64,000 nucleotides of DNA from an uncultured Jannaschia sp. (GTDB lineage: Bacteria > Pseudomonadota > Alphaproteobacteria > Rhodobacterales > Rhodobacteraceae): assembly GCA_947494145.1 (NCBI GenBank), contig CANLTZ010000001.1:496001-560000 (forward strand), read 5' to 3'. Under the pieces are notes generated by a model that saw only the letters and a list, made by a program, of their open reading frames with translations, made no database searches and had not been told where the DNA came from. A program made the translations under genes and the position numbers. Positions 45,454 to 57,083 of this stretch are shown in pieces. Each line of letters begins with the position of its first letter. Position 1 is the first letter of the stretch.

Positions 45454-47285
45454 CGTGACAGCCTCAGTCGATCAACGGCCGCGAGCACGTCATCGAACGC
45501 GGATTGGATGTCCAAGTTGCTGACGTTGAAGTAGTTGGCTTCAAACTCATCGCCGCCCGCGCAATCCTGCATTGCGGTTTGGCCTGCATCGGGTGCCTGG
45601 AAGGCGATCGTGTAGACGACGATTCCTGCGTCACGGGCTTGCTCGCAAATGTTGGCAAGGTTCGTGTCCGCGCGCGACCGGTTGTGGGTTTCTTCCCAGG
45701 AATAGAAGTATTCCACCCGGGTATCCCAATTGGCACCACGCAGCAGGGTGTTGGCCATGTAGCTCATCGACAGCGAAGCAAATAGGTCTGCGCGATTAAT
45801 CTCGACAGCTTCGTCGCCACCGAAGGGTGTGCTGCGGAACTCACCCAAATGCGACACCCAATACTTCTCTTCCACGGCGTCCCAGAAGGAGTAGCGGGCC
45901 AAGTAGCCATCGCCGTTACCAGTGACTTCGTTATCGTGGTTCAAGCCGCGCCCATCGGCACAGTGGCCGAAGACCCGGCTTGCGACGCCCGACCGATCAA
46001 TACAGGCCTGCACGTCAAACGCATCCACGTCACCGTCTCCGTCGGCATCTCTTTTGATCATGTCAGCTGCGTCAAAATGGTCGGAACAATCGCTGGGATC
46101 ACCATCGTTGTCGCATCTCGCATAGTTCGAGTTGTTCGAACCGTTGACGATGCGATCGCGGAAGATGAACACGCCGGACGGCCCTGTCTTGCGGTCGGCC
46201 CTAAGGTCCCATTGCTGTGTGTTCACGCCGTCGGTCATCACCACCAGAATCTTGTTGGTCCCGTCTCCGCGGTAGCTGAGCGGCCGCCCGAGAAACTCCG
46301 TATCGGGGCGCAGGTTGGCTGCCAGGGTCTCATCCTGAGCCATGCTTGCGAATTGGGTGCGCGTCGACGGGTCAAGGAACAGGGTGCCCCACTTCACGCC
46401 AAGGTCCATCGCCGTCCAGTAATCGGCCTCCAGCAGGGCGATGCGGTTCTGCAACTCCGTGACATTGTTGGACCATGGCAGAATGGCGGCATAATCATCA
46501 TCACGGCAATTGGGTCCCGACACAGGGCCCACCTCGTTGCCGTTCCGATAGCTTGTACGGAAGTCGAAATGGCCCATACGCTGTAGCGGGTGGTTGAGGT
46601 TAAGCTGCTCGAACTGCTCGTCCGAGAAGACGACGCAATTCGAAACGTTGTGTTCGTCGGTGAACTCGAAATAGTTCGGCAACATGGCGCCCGCATTCAC
46701 CCGGTCGTTATACGGCACGAGCGAAATGGTCGTCAGATTTTCTTCGCCTTCCAAGAGCTTCTCGACGAAGTCTGCTGCGGCCACGCGCAAGGATTCAATC
46801 TTGGAGCCGCCCATGGAGCCCGAGATGTCCAGAACCAGCGAAACCTCTGTTTCCGTCTTGGTCTGACGCGCCTGCGAGGATACGGGCTGGACCAGCTCGT
46901 CGATGCCGATCATGTCGAAGAACAGCGTGTTGGTTTCAGCCTGGGACGAGACGGTCACACGACGCTCGCTCCCGACATCGAGGGACGTGACCTGCACCAG
47001 GTCTTCATCGAGGTCGGCCGCGCGCAGATAGTCGCGCACGATTTCCTCGCCAGCGCGGGACTGCTCCACGTTGGCCGCGGCCAGGACGGCGCGGTCGATC
47101 GTGTATTGCAGGCGCGTCCGTTCATTTTCGGACCGCATCACATCAAGCGCGATACCCGCAGCGACGAGCATGATAAGAAGAATGTAGAGACCGAAGATCG
47201 TCATGGCGCCGTCTTCCTCGCGGCGGAACGCCATAAGGTTGGTTCGGGCGGTCGAGAAACTTGGCAGTCGAATATAGCGGTTCAC
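45450..47285 (-). CDS. TadG-like protein with von Willebrand factor A domain
   Basis: About 611 residues. An N-terminal Flp-type signal segment (EEDGAMTIFGLYILLIMLVAAGIALDVMR) is followed by a coiled TadG_N region. The VWA domain carries a MIDAS motif DISGSMGGSK and later VVMTDGVN. A Ca-binding-like insert (DADGDGDVDAFDVQ) and several Cys pairs lie in the second half. First gene of the operon. The start is uncertain: TTG 47339, GTG 47285 and ATG 47234 are all possible and none has a clear ribosome site. Probable role: surface or pilus-associated adhesion component. Confidence 0.85.
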   Translation of the reverse strand: MNRYIRLPSFSTARTNLMAFRREEDGAMTIFGLYILLIMLVAAGIALDVMRSENERTRLQYTIDRAVLAAANVEQSRAGEEIVRDYLRAADLDEDLVQVTSLDVGSERRVTVSSQAETNTLFFDMIGIDELVQPVSSQARQTKTETEVSLVLDISGSMGGSKIESLRVAAADFVEKLLEGEENLTTISLVPYNDRVNAGAMLPNYFEFTDEHNVSNCVVFSDEQFEQLNLNHPLQRMGHFDFRTSYRNGNEVGPVSGPNCRDDDYAAILPWSNNVTELQNRIALLEADYWTAMDLGVKWGTLFLDPSTRTQFASMAQDETLAANLRPDTEFLGRPLSYRGDGTNKILVVMTDGVNTQQWDLRADRKTGPSGVFIFRDRIVNGSNNSNYARCDNDGDPSDCSDHFDAADMIKRDADGDGDVDAFDVQACIDRSGVASRVFGHCADGRGLNHDNEVTGNGDGYLARYSFWDAVEEKYWVSHLGEFRSTPFGGDEAVEINRADLFASLSMSYMANTLLRGANWDTRVEYFYSWEETHNRSRADTNLANICEQARDAGIVVYTIAFQAPDAGQTAMQDCAGGDEFEANYFNVSNLDIQSAFDDVLAAVDRLRLSR

Positions 47286-47510
47286 GGCAGGCACCACGCA
47301 GACAGGTAAAAGAATCAGGCACGACGGATGGTCGTTCAACGTTTATCGATTCCGATCTCGGTGACCTGCGGGCGGAAATGGGGCCAAACCATGTCCTTCT
47401 TTACGAAACCTCAACGTTTATTGGCCTAGCACCGTTTTGTTTCGCCTCCGTTGCACTAGGCTCGGGCCAGGCGGTTCAAGACGAATGCGCCTTGGCGGGA
47501 GGAGATGCCA

Positions 47511-48938
47511 ATGACCGGGAAGCATACGGGGTTCAGTGCCTCGGTGAACGCGATGTACGACAAGGCGGTGGCCCTGATGGACCTGTCGCCCGGTCTGGCT
47601 GACAAGATACGGGTCTGCAACGCCACCTACACGGTGCGCTTCGGCGTCCGTTTGCGCGGCGCGATCCACACCTTCACAGGATATCGCAGCATCCATTCCG
47701 AACATATGGAACCGGTCAAGGGCGGCATCCGCTTCGCCATGGCCGTCAACCAGGATGAGGTCGAAGCGCTGGCCTCGCTGATGACCTATAAATGCGCCCT
47801 TGTGGAAACGCCTTTCGGGGGTTCCAAAGGCGGGCTTTGCATTGACCCGCGCCAGTGGGAACCCCATGAGATGGAGCAGATCACCCGCCGTTTCGCCTAT
47901 GAGCTGATCAAGCGCGACTTGATCAACCCCGCCCAGAACGTGCCCGCCCCCGATATGGGCACCGGTGCGCGCGAAATGGCGTGGATCGCCGATCAATATC
48001 AGCGGATGCACACCACCGACATCAATGGCCGCGCCTGCGTGACGGGCAAGCCGCTCAACGCGGGCGGCATCCAGGGGCGGGTGGAGGCGACGGGTCGCGG
48101 GGTGCAATACGCTTTGCGCGAATTCTTCCGCCACGCGGAAGACAAGGCGGCTGCCGGGCTGTCGGGCATGCTCGACGGCAAGCGGGTCGTGGTGCAGGGT
48201 TTGGGCAATGTGGGCTTCCATGCCGCCAGTTTCCTGATGCGCGAAGATGGCGCCAAGATCACGGCCGTGATCGAACGCGATGGCGCGGTCTTCTCCGACG
48301 CTGGCATCGACGTCGACGCGCTTCATATGCACGTTCAGGAAACCGGCGGCGTGAAGGGTTTTGCGGGTGCCGAATACGAGGCCGATGGCACCAAGTTGCT
48401 GGAGGCGGATTGCGACATCCTCATCCCCGCCGCGCTAGAGGCCGTGATCCATACCGGCAATGCCGCCCGGATCAAGGCGCCCCTCATCATCGAAGCCGCC
48501 AATGGCCCCGTGACATCCGAGGCCAATGACATCCTTGTGCAGAAGGGCTGCGTTATCATTCCCGACCTCTATGCCAATGCGGGGGGTGTGACGGTCAGCT
48601 ACTTCGAATGGGTCAAGAACCTCAGCCATATCCGCTTTGGCCGGATGCAGCGCCGCGCCGAAGAAGCGCGCCACCAGCTTCTGGTGGATGAGTTGGAGCG
48701 TTTGTCGGCCAACACCGCCGTGCCTTGGAAGCTATCGGATGACTTCAAGGCCAATTACCTGCGTGGCGCCGGTGAATTGGAATTGGTCCGCTCGGGCCTC
48801 GACGACACGATGCGCGGGGCTTACGGCGCGATGCGCGAAGTCTGGCATGCCCGCGGCGACGTGCCCGACCTGCGCACCGCGGGCTTCATCGTTTCCATCG
48901 ACCGGATCGCGGCGAGCTATCAGGCCAAGGGTTTGTAG
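47511..48938 (+). CDS. gdhA: Glu/Leu/Phe/Val-type dehydrogenase (glutamate dehydrogenase)
   Basis: NAD(P)-dependent oxidative deamination of glutamate, linking nitrogen and carbon metabolism. 475 residues. It has the substrate-binding PVKGGIRF, the active-site signature PFGGSKGG (Lys106) and the nucleotide-binding QGLGNVGFHAA. An ATG six bases earlier touches the GGAGG, so 47511, eight bases from it, is chosen. It is divergent from the Tad-like operon with a 225-bp gap. Confidence 0.95.
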   Translation: MTGKHTGFSASVNAMYDKAVALMDLSPGLADKIRVCNATYTVRFGVRLRGAIHTFTGYRSIHSEHMEPVKGGIRFAMAVNQDEVEALASLMTYKCALVETPFGGSKGGLCIDPRQWEPHEMEQITRRFAYELIKRDLINPAQNVPAPDMGTGAREMAWIADQYQRMHTTDINGRACVTGKPLNAGGIQGRVEATGRGVQYALREFFRHAEDKAAAGLSGMLDGKRVVVQGLGNVGFHAASFLMREDGAKITAVIERDGAVFSDAGIDVDALHMHVQETGGVKGFAGAEYEADGTKLLEADCDILIPAALEAVIHTGNAARIKAPLIIEAANGPVTSEANDILVQKGCVIIPDLYANAGGVTVSYFEWVKNLSHIRFGRMQRRAEEARHQLLVDELERLSANTAVPWKLSDDFKANYLRGAGELELVRSGLDDTMRGAYGAMREVWHARGDVPDLRTAGFIVSIDRIAASYQAKGL

Positions 48939-49277
48939 GGCGACAAGGGGCCTGCTTCACCCTGGACCGGGCACGCCCTTCGGGCGCCGGTCCAGCGCAT
49001 CCCTGCCCGTCCTTGAGCCAAAGGGCAGCCCGTGTCCCGGACCCGGCGATATGGGTCAAGCTTGGCGCATCGACCGGGCGACGTCCGGCCATGGCAGACA
49101 GTGCAGCGAAAGTGGCTTCGGGCCGCATTCGCCGCGCCTACGCGGCGATGCCGGTGCGTCGGTCTCGGCGCAGCCCGGCGCGTCGATGGTCCGGCTGTCC
49201 CCCGGTCACGTGGCGTTCCGGCAGGTATGAGGATTTAGCGCTGCTGCAAGGGACGGGCCCGAAGCTGCCTCTTGCCC
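48939..49277. other. convergent gap with dispersed GGACCGG hairpin, copy 4
   Basis: The hairpin spans 48964-48993 and in the minus orientation reads GGACCGGCGCCC...AGGGC...CGGTCC. It lies 25 bp past the gdhA stop. The rest (to 49277) holds small open frames without ribosome sites and nothing recognised. Confidence 0.6.
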
Positions 49278-51203
49278 TCAGCTTTCGCGGCGGATGACGG
49301 GCGGGTCGTTTTCGACTTCGGCGGCGGCGTCGGCATCTTCTCCGAACCGGGTCAGCAGCGCGTTTTCCAGGCCTTGGCTGAACTCTCGCGCGCGGGCTGT
49401 GTAGGCAGCATTTTCACTAATCGGCACGCCGGGTTCCCACAACTTGGCCAACTCGCGCAGCGTCAGGCGGTCGTGGCGATAGAAGGCCTCCCGCGCCTCG
49501 AATGCCTCGGTTTCCGACCAGCCAAGCTGTTCGAGAACGTAGCGCCCGGCGCGCAGGCTGCTGTCGAACATTTCGCGCACGATATCGTCGGCACCCGCGC
49601 GGAAAAGCTCATAGACATGCACCCGGTCATAGGCGCGTGCGACGATGTGGATGCCCGGGTTTGCGGCCCGCGCCATTTTCACCAGCCGGATCGCAGCCGC
49701 CTTGTCGTCCAGCGCCACGACCAGAACCTTGGCCGTGCTCAGCCCCGCGGCCTGAAGCAATTCCGGGCGGGTCGGGTCGCCCATATAGGTCTTGATCCCG
49801 AAGGATCGCAGAAGTTGGATCGTCTCGATATCACGGTCCAGCACCACGGCGCGCAAGCCCGCGCCGCGCAGCATTCGGTGTACGACCTGCCCAAAGCGGC
49901 CCACGCCCGCGATGATGACCTGGGTGTCCTGTTCGTCGATTTCGTCGTCGGGCATGGCTTCGCCCACATGGCTTTGGGCGGCGAGCCTCTCGTAGAGGAT
50001 GAACAAAAGCGGCGTTGCCAGCATCGACAGAGCCACCACCAGCAGAAGCTGCCCGGCCAGTTCGGCGCCGAAAACGCCGTCGGTGACCGCGACGGACACC
50101 AGCACGAAGCCGAATTCCCCCGCCTGCGCCAGCGACAAAGTGAAAAGGATGCGATCCCGACCGGTCAGCCGGAAGACCAGCGCCAGCACGAACAGGATCG
50201 CCCCCTTCAATGCGATCACCCCCACCACCAGACCCAGGATCATGAACGGGGCGGCAAGCAATGTGCCGAAATCGATGCCCGCGCCCACGGTGATGAAGAA
50301 AAGCCCCAGCAGAAGGCCTTTGAAGGGCTCGATATCGGCCTCCAGTTCGTGCCGGAACTCCGAATTGGCCAGCACGACGCCCGCCAGGAAGGTGCCCAAA
50401 GCGGGGGAAAGCCCGACGATAATCATCAGGACCGCCACGCCGATCACGAAGAGCAGCGACACGATGGTGTGCATCTCACGCAGGCGGGCATGGCCGGCGA
50501 AGATGAAGACCGGTCGTGTGAGGTACACGCCGCCCAGCATGACGCCCACCACCGCCGCGATGGTGACGGACGTGATCCCCCAGGCAGGCAGGGCCTGAAG
50601 CCAGTGGTCGATATCGCTGACCGCAGTGGCCATGGCGCCGTCGCCGATGACGGGCGGAGCATGGGCGCCGCCCGTCCCGTGGCTGGCCGCACCGGTGGCC
50701 AGAAGCGGCATGATGGCCAGCATCGGGATGACGACGATGTCTTGCGACAGCAGCACCGAAAAGGAGGAGCGTCCGCCCCGCGTCGCCGTCAGTTCCTTTT
50801 CTTGGAGGGTTTGCATGACGATCGCGGTGGATGACAGTGCGAAGATCATCCCGATGGCCACCGAGACTTGCCAACTGAGCCCCAGCATCCAGGCGGCGGC
50901 TGCCACGGCTGTCATGGTAAGCGCCACCTGACCTAGCCCCAGCCCCAGCAGGCGCGCGCGCATGTCCCAAAGGGCGCGGGGTTCCAGTTCCAACCCGATA
51001 ATGAACAGCATCATGACGACGCCGAATTCCGCAAAGTGTTGCAGGCTTTCCGTCTCGGACCCGACCAGACCCAGGACAGGCCCGATCAGAACGCCTGCCA
51101 CGAGGTAGCCAAGGACGGACCCGAAGCCAAAGCGCACGGCCAGCGGCACGCAGAGCGTCGCGGCCCCAAGATAGAGCGCGGCCTGGAAGAGGAAGCTTTC
51201 CAT
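49278..51203 (-). CDS. KefB-type cation:proton antiporter (CPA2 family) with TrkA-N domain
   Basis: 641-residue inner-membrane protein. The N-terminal two-thirds (to about 390) has 12-13 membrane helices with CPA2 motifs (GYLVAGVLIGP, FALSSTAIVMQTLQEK, SLAQAGEFGFVLVS). The C-terminal cytosolic RCK/TrkA-N domain carries VIIAGVGRFGQVVHRML, consistent with K+ efflux gated by nucleotides or glutathione adducts. No KefF/KefG partner lies next door, so the regulator is unknown. It could equally be a Na+/H+ exchanger. Confidence 0.93.
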   Translation of the reverse strand: MESFLFQAALYLGAATLCVPLAVRFGFGSVLGYLVAGVLIGPVLGLVGSETESLQHFAEFGVVMMLFIIGLELEPRALWDMRARLLGLGLGQVALTMTAVAAAAWMLGLSWQVSVAIGMIFALSSTAIVMQTLQEKELTATRGGRSSFSVLLSQDIVVIPMLAIMPLLATGAASHGTGGAHAPPVIGDGAMATAVSDIDHWLQALPAWGITSVTIAAVVGVMLGGVYLTRPVFIFAGHARLREMHTIVSLLFVIGVAVLMIIVGLSPALGTFLAGVVLANSEFRHELEADIEPFKGLLLGLFFITVGAGIDFGTLLAAPFMILGLVVGVIALKGAILFVLALVFRLTGRDRILFTLSLAQAGEFGFVLVSVAVTDGVFGAELAGQLLLVVALSMLATPLLFILYERLAAQSHVGEAMPDDEIDEQDTQVIIAGVGRFGQVVHRMLRGAGLRAVVLDRDIETIQLLRSFGIKTYMGDPTRPELLQAAGLSTAKVLVVALDDKAAAIRLVKMARAANPGIHIVARAYDRVHVYELFRAGADDIVREMFDSSLRAGRYVLEQLGWSETEAFEAREAFYRHDRLTLRELAKLWEPGVPISENAAYTARAREFSQGLENALLTRFGEDADAAAEVENDPPVIRRES

Positions 51204-51254
51204 CCGTGTGGTATGGGCGATGGCCGGGGGCAGGGCAACGGCCCCGTGGCCGTG

Positions 51255-51707
51255 TCAAAGCGGAAGGGGGCCATCGCGTTTGGGCTGGTCCATGACGATC
51301 TGGCTTTGCACCCGCGCGACGGCATCGTGGGGCAGCAGCACGCGGTGGATCAGATCGTTGAGGCTGGCGAGGTCCGGGCACCAGACACGCAGCAGGTAGT
51401 CGGCTTCGCCGGTCAGGGTCCAGACGCTGGCGACGCGGGGCTCGGTCTCCAGAAGGCGCAGGAAGGCGCGGGCGCTGTCGGGGGCGTGGCTGGCCATCTG
51501 GACTTGCACGAAGGCCTGCACATCGAGGCCCAGTTTGCCGGGGTCCAGCCGGGCGGTGACGGCGCGGATGTGGCCATCGGCTTCCAGCCGGGCGCGGCGG
51601 CGACCCGCCTGGCTGGCCGACAGGTTAAGGACGCGGCCCAACGCCTCGGCCGTCAGCGTGGCGTCCCGTTGCAACAGGCGCAAAAGGGCGAGATCGGTGT
51701 CATCCAT
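51255..51707 (-). CDS. Lrp/AsnC family transcriptional regulator
   Basis: 150 residues. The N-terminal HTH (LTAEALGRVLNLSASQAGRRRARLE) is followed by the RAM/AsnC ligand domain (DVQAFVQVQM... GEADYLLRVWC). It is divergent from hppD, with a palindrome in the gap, so it probably controls hppD in response to an aromatic amino acid. It follows the CPA2 start by 51 bp. Confidence 0.93.
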   Translation of the reverse strand: MDDTDLALLRLLQRDATLTAEALGRVLNLSASQAGRRRARLEADGHIRAVTARLDPGKLGLDVQAFVQVQMASHAPDSARAFLRLLETEPRVASVWTLTGEADYLLRVWCPDLASLNDLIHRVLLPHDAVARVQSQIVMDQPKRDGPLPL

Positions 51708-51740
51708 GTCAGGCTCGCGTGTTTCGCGCATCATTCCAAT

Positions 51741-51756
51741 GTTTCGCGCGCGAAAC
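51741..51756. promoter_or_regulatory. palindromic operator in the lrp–hppD gap
   Basis: GTTTCGCGCGCGAAAC is a perfect 16-bp palindrome, and the half-site GTTTCGCGC recurs at 51721-51729, two helical turns away. It is the most likely target of the divergent Lrp-type regulator. Confidence 0.6.
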
Positions 51757-51849
51757 AAGTAAACGAATGGTTAACGGTGCCCTGATATGCGCAGACCTGA
51801 TGGCGCAGATGCGATATACCCCACCTCAGACCAGATCAGGAGACACGCC

Positions 51850-52944
51850 ATGGGCCCGTTCCCTCACCACGCCCCCTATGCCGAGATCACCGAAGACAAC
51901 CCCGCAGGCACCGACGGATTCGAGTTCGTCGAGTTTGCCCATGAAGACCCAGCCGCCTTGCGCGCGCTTTTCATCAAGCAAGGCTATTCCCATGTGGCGA
52001 CCCACAAGACCAAGGCCATCGAGGTCTGGCAGCAGGGCGATATCACCTATCTGATCAATGCCGAACCTGGCAGTCACGGGATGGATTTCGTGATGGAGCA
52101 CGGGCCTTGCGCGCCGTCCATGGGCTGGCGCGTGGCAGATGCCGACCATGCCTTCCGCCATGCCGTCGCCAAAGGCGCGGAGCCTTATACGGGCCCGGGC
52201 AAGGCGATGGATGTGCCGGCCATCGTGGGGATCGGCGGATCGTTGATCTATTTCATCGACCAATATCGCGACAGCTCCCCTTACAATGCCGAATTTGACT
52301 GGGTGGCGCGGGCCAACCCCGAAGGCGTCGGGTTCCATTACCTCGACCACCTGACCCACAACGTCCACAAGGGGAACATGGATGTCTGGTTCAAGTTCTA
52401 CGGCGACTTGTTCAACTTCCGCGAAATCCGCTTCTTCGACATCGAGGGCAAGTTCACCGGCCTGCTGAGCCGTGCGCTGACCTCACCCTGCGGTCGCATC
52501 CGCATCCCGATCAACGAAGATCGGGGTGAGACGGGGCAGATCGTGGAATACCTCAAGCGCTACAATGGCGAAGGCATCCAGCATATCGCCGTGGGTGCGA
52601 AGAATATTTACGCGGCAGTGGATGCGATTGCCGAAAACGGGGTGAAGTTCATGCCCAAGCCACCCGCCACGTATTACCCGCTTTCCAAGGAGCGGGTGAC
52701 CGGCCACCAGGAGCCGCTGGATAAGCTTGAAAAGCACGGCATCCTGATCGACGGCGAAGGGGTCGTGGGCGGTGGTGAGACGAAGATCCTGCTGCAGATC
52801 TTCTCCAAGACCTGTATCGGGCCGATCTTCTTTGAATTCATCCAGCGCAAGGGCGATGACGGCTTTGGCGAGGGCAACTTCAAAGCGCTGTTCGAAGCCA
52901 TTGAACAAGATCAGGTGGATCGCGGGGTTCTGAAAGCGTCCTGA
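51850..52944 (+). CDS. hppD: 4-hydroxyphenylpyruvate dioxygenase
   Basis: Converts 4-hydroxyphenylpyruvate to homogentisate in tyrosine breakdown. 364 residues of VOC-fold dioxygenase. Iron ligands are His167 (DHLTHNV), His245 (GIQHIAVG) and Glu329 (FFEFIQRKG). The ATG at 51850 has AGGAG upstream. Divergent from the Lrp regulator. The downstream enzymes (hmgA, maiA, fahA) are not in the window. Confidence 0.96.
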   Translation: MGPFPHHAPYAEITEDNPAGTDGFEFVEFAHEDPAALRALFIKQGYSHVATHKTKAIEVWQQGDITYLINAEPGSHGMDFVMEHGPCAPSMGWRVADADHAFRHAVAKGAEPYTGPGKAMDVPAIVGIGGSLIYFIDQYRDSSPYNAEFDWVARANPEGVGFHYLDHLTHNVHKGNMDVWFKFYGDLFNFREIRFFDIEGKFTGLLSRALTSPCGRIRIPINEDRGETGQIVEYLKRYNGEGIQHIAVGAKNIYAAVDAIAENGVKFMPKPPATYYPLSKERVTGHQEPLDKLEKHGILIDGEGVVGGGETKILLQIFSKTCIGPIFFEFIQRKGDDGFGEGNFKALFEAIEQDQVDRGVLKAS

Positions 52945-53118
52945 CCGGGCGTGTGATTGCGGCACGGGCCGCGGGCTCCATGGGCTTGGGTGACCTTCCT
53001 TGCGCGGGTTGAACAATCCCGTGAGTGCGCGGATCCGCGCTGGATGCGGCGTTTCGGCACGTTATCATCGCGCCATGTTTGCGACCCGACACAATCCCCG
53101 CCCATTTGGACTGCGATC

Positions 53119-54024
53119 ATGACCGGTCAGGTCCTGCGGCGCGACCATGTGGCCGATGACATGGCACAGCGGTTCAATTCCGATGTGACCGAAGATTCAG
53201 GGCATAAATGGACGCGTCTGAACACGTTGGTCCTGTGTCAGGGGGATGTGGTTTATGATGGCGTGCAGGCCGATTTCCACCTGCTTGAGCGCTGCCTGGA
53301 CGGCTCTCACCGGTTGGAATGCGAGGGTGAGTTCGAAACGGGGCAACGGATCGAACTGACCACGCAGCCCGGCGGTGTGTCCTATCTTCCATGCCATTCG
53401 CAATTGACGGAAACTTGCGAAGGCCGGGCCGAAATTCAGCAGATCGCGATCGACCGCTCCGTCTTCCGGCAGGTGGCGGATGAGATGTGTGCAGGCGACC
53501 CGGACAGACTGCCCCGTCTGGGTTTCAAGGGGCTGATGGATCCGAACCTGATCCGACTGGCGGACATGGTGCTGCACGAAGCACGGATTACCGCCCCGGG
53601 CGGTGAGCTTTACGGCGATCTTCTGGCGCAGGAAATCGCGCTTCTTATCCTGCGGCGACAGCTTCGCGACCCCAATGAGGTGCCGCAGCCCAGGGCCTTG
53701 TCGGACCGGCAACTTGCGAAAGTCATCGACTACATGGAGGCCAACCTGGAAGATGTGGGCGGCATGGAGGTGCTGGCCGAAGCCGTCGGCATGAGCGTCT
53801 TTGCGTTTTCTCGGGCCTTCAAGGCCAAAACCGGCGAGGCACCGCATCAATTCCTGATCGGACGGCGGCTGGAGCGCGCGAAGGCGTTGCTTCTGAAAAC
53901 GGACGAGTCTCTGGTCGAAATCGCCTTTAGCGTCGGGTTTGCCAGCCAGTCGCATATGACGGCCACCTTCACGCGGCGCGTGGGACAGCCCCCCGGCGCG
54001 TGGCGGCGCGATGTGCGCCGCTGA
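53119..54024 (+). CDS. AraC-family transcriptional regulator
   Basis: 301 residues. A poorly defined N-terminal sensor domain is followed by two HTH motifs (about 200-300: GMEVLAEAVGMSVFAFSRAFKAKTG and LVEIAFSVGFASQSHMTATFTRR). The start at 53119 (MTGQVLRRDH) is the best supported; the earlier open frame has no ribosome site. It precedes the D-lyxose isomerase gene by 57 bp on the same strand, which may suggest a regulatory link, but none is shown. Confidence 0.85.
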   Translation: MTGQVLRRDHVADDMAQRFNSDVTEDSGHKWTRLNTLVLCQGDVVYDGVQADFHLLERCLDGSHRLECEGEFETGQRIELTTQPGGVSYLPCHSQLTETCEGRAEIQQIAIDRSVFRQVADEMCAGDPDRLPRLGFKGLMDPNLIRLADMVLHEARITAPGGELYGDLLAQEIALLILRRQLRDPNEVPQPRALSDRQLAKVIDYMEANLEDVGGMEVLAEAVGMSVFAFSRAFKAKTGEAPHQFLIGRRLERAKALLLKTDESLVEIAFSVGFASQSHMTATFTRRVGQPPGAWRRDVRR

Positions 54025-54081
54025 TCGCTCGACAAGGGGCGCGCGGCACGGCAAGGACCCCCAAGCAGGAGGTGCCGAAAC

Positions 54082-54792
54082 ATGAAGCGATCCGAGATCA
54101 ACGACATTATGCGCAAGGCCGATGATTTCATCCGGTCCTTTGGCTATGTGCTGCCGCCCTTTGCCTATTGGACACCCGATGAGATGCGCGCGCGGCAGGC
54201 AGAGATCGGGCCGATGATCGATGCGCGGCTGGGATGGGACATTACCGATTATGGCCAGGGGCGCTTCGATGAAATGGGGCTGTTTCTGTTCACAGTGCGC
54301 AATGGGCGCCAGGACGATCTGAAGCGCGGGGGCGGGATGTGTTATGCCGAGAAGATCATGATCTCGCGCCATGATCAGCTTTCGCCCATGCATCGCCACT
54401 GGCTGAAGGCCGAAGATATCATTAACCGTGGTGGCGCGACGCTGGCCATCGAGATGTTCGGTTCTGCGCCGGATGGCTCGTTCGATGAAACGGCAGGTGG
54501 AACTGTGTTCTGCGACGGCATCAGAAGGGACTTCGCGCCAGGCGAGGTGCTGTGCTTCGCGCCCGGTGAATCGGTGACGCTGATGCCCGGCGATTGGCAC
54601 GCCTTTTGGGGCGAAGGCGGCGACGTGTTGATTGGCGAAGTGTCGACCGTCAACGACGATGAGACCGACAATTGGTTCCGCGACCCGATCGGGCGCTTCG
54701 CCGAGGTAGAGGAAGACGAGGCGCCGCTGCATCTGCTGGCCAGTGATTACGCGCGATATCTGACTGACGCGGTGCCAGCCCCGGCTGGATGA
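54082..54792 (+). CDS. D-lyxose isomerase-like cupin
   Basis: 236 residues of the D-lyxose/D-mannose isomerase family (DUF1498). A cupin core supplies metal ligands: HRHWLKAEDIINRGG (His pair and Glu), GESVTLMPGDWHAFWGEGG (His). AGGAGG ribosome site upstream. Isomerase activity on D-lyxose or D-mannose is inferred from the family. It stands with an AraC gene and no transporter or kinase, so its sugar source is unclear. Confidence 0.88.
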   Translation: MKRSEINDIMRKADDFIRSFGYVLPPFAYWTPDEMRARQAEIGPMIDARLGWDITDYGQGRFDEMGLFLFTVRNGRQDDLKRGGGMCYAEKIMISRHDQLSPMHRHWLKAEDIINRGGATLAIEMFGSAPDGSFDETAGGTVFCDGIRRDFAPGEVLCFAPGESVTLMPGDWHAFWGEGGDVLIGEVSTVNDDETDNWFRDPIGRFAEVEEDEAPLHLLASDYARYLTDAVPAPAG

Positions 54793-55574
54793 AATCTGGT
54801 TCAGACGCGATTCGAACTGATCCGGGCTTATTGCACCGGACGTGAGGACTTGCGTCCGATGCGGGGGCAGAACGCGACGTTTGCGCCGAAAAGTCGGGTA
54901 AGTTGACGCATCCTGTTCACGAATAGCGGAGCAGGGCTACAGATAAGGCGAATGTGATCCAGTATTTCTGGACGCTGGCGGGCCAGCACGGGATTGTCGG
55001 ATTATCGTCGGGCGGCTCCGTCCACGAATCAGCAGGAGGACGATCACCGCAGTCGCACATGGCTGGGCGGGTCGGGCGGGTGCCCGCGCAGTCTCCGGCA
55101 GATGCCGCTACCCGCATTGGTCCGCGTCTGGCTGACCCCATGCTGGCGCGCGACTACGGCAAAACGAATTGGGCCGAACCGGCCGTGGCCTTCGCAACGG
55201 GTTTGCGCAGGTCGATCGGCGGTCCTTGAGGGCTCCAGATGCTTCCCGGTGGTTGTGCGGTGCGGGGAGTATCTGTTTGAGCGGCGCCCCGGTCCTGTGA
55301 AGGGCTGGGGCGCTTGTTCGTCTGGTGGCCGCCCTTTGCAGCATTTGCTGATCCGGGTGCAAGGCGGTTCGTCGACTGGCCGCGTTTGGCGATCCGATCG
55401 GTCAGCTATCGCGCTTTATGGCTGCCATGACCGCAGACATGCCAAACGTCGCGCGGACATCAGCCAGATCGCCGGGCTGGCGATGGACCGGCGCCCTTTG
55501 GGCTTCGTTCCGGTCCAGTCATGGGCTGGCGACGGCGTGGTATTGCCGAAGGCCCCCGACCAGGGGCCCGCCAG
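54793..55574. other. 780-bp gene-free convergent region with GGACCGG hairpin, copy 5
   Basis: Open frames here lack ribosome sites and protein-like composition. The hairpin at 55485-55516 (GGACCGG, CGCCC/GGGC, CCGGTCC, preceded by GGCGAT) belongs to the dispersed family. A T-loop-like GTTCGAATC near 54811 (minus strand) does not fold into a tRNA. Nothing else was recognised. Confidence 0.6.
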
Positions 55575-57071
<1,497 letters not shown>

Positions 57072-57083
57072 TGCGTGTCCCCC

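Noticed and set aside
49272..50834. 520-codon plus-strand frame opposite the KefB-type antiporter
   Set aside because: Antisense shadow, rich in His/Gln/Arg/Asp as expected from complementing membrane-protein codons.
54800..54830. tRNA T-loop-like GTTCGAATC on the minus strand
   Set aside because: Flanking bases do not form the T-stem, and no acceptor or anticodon arm can be found.
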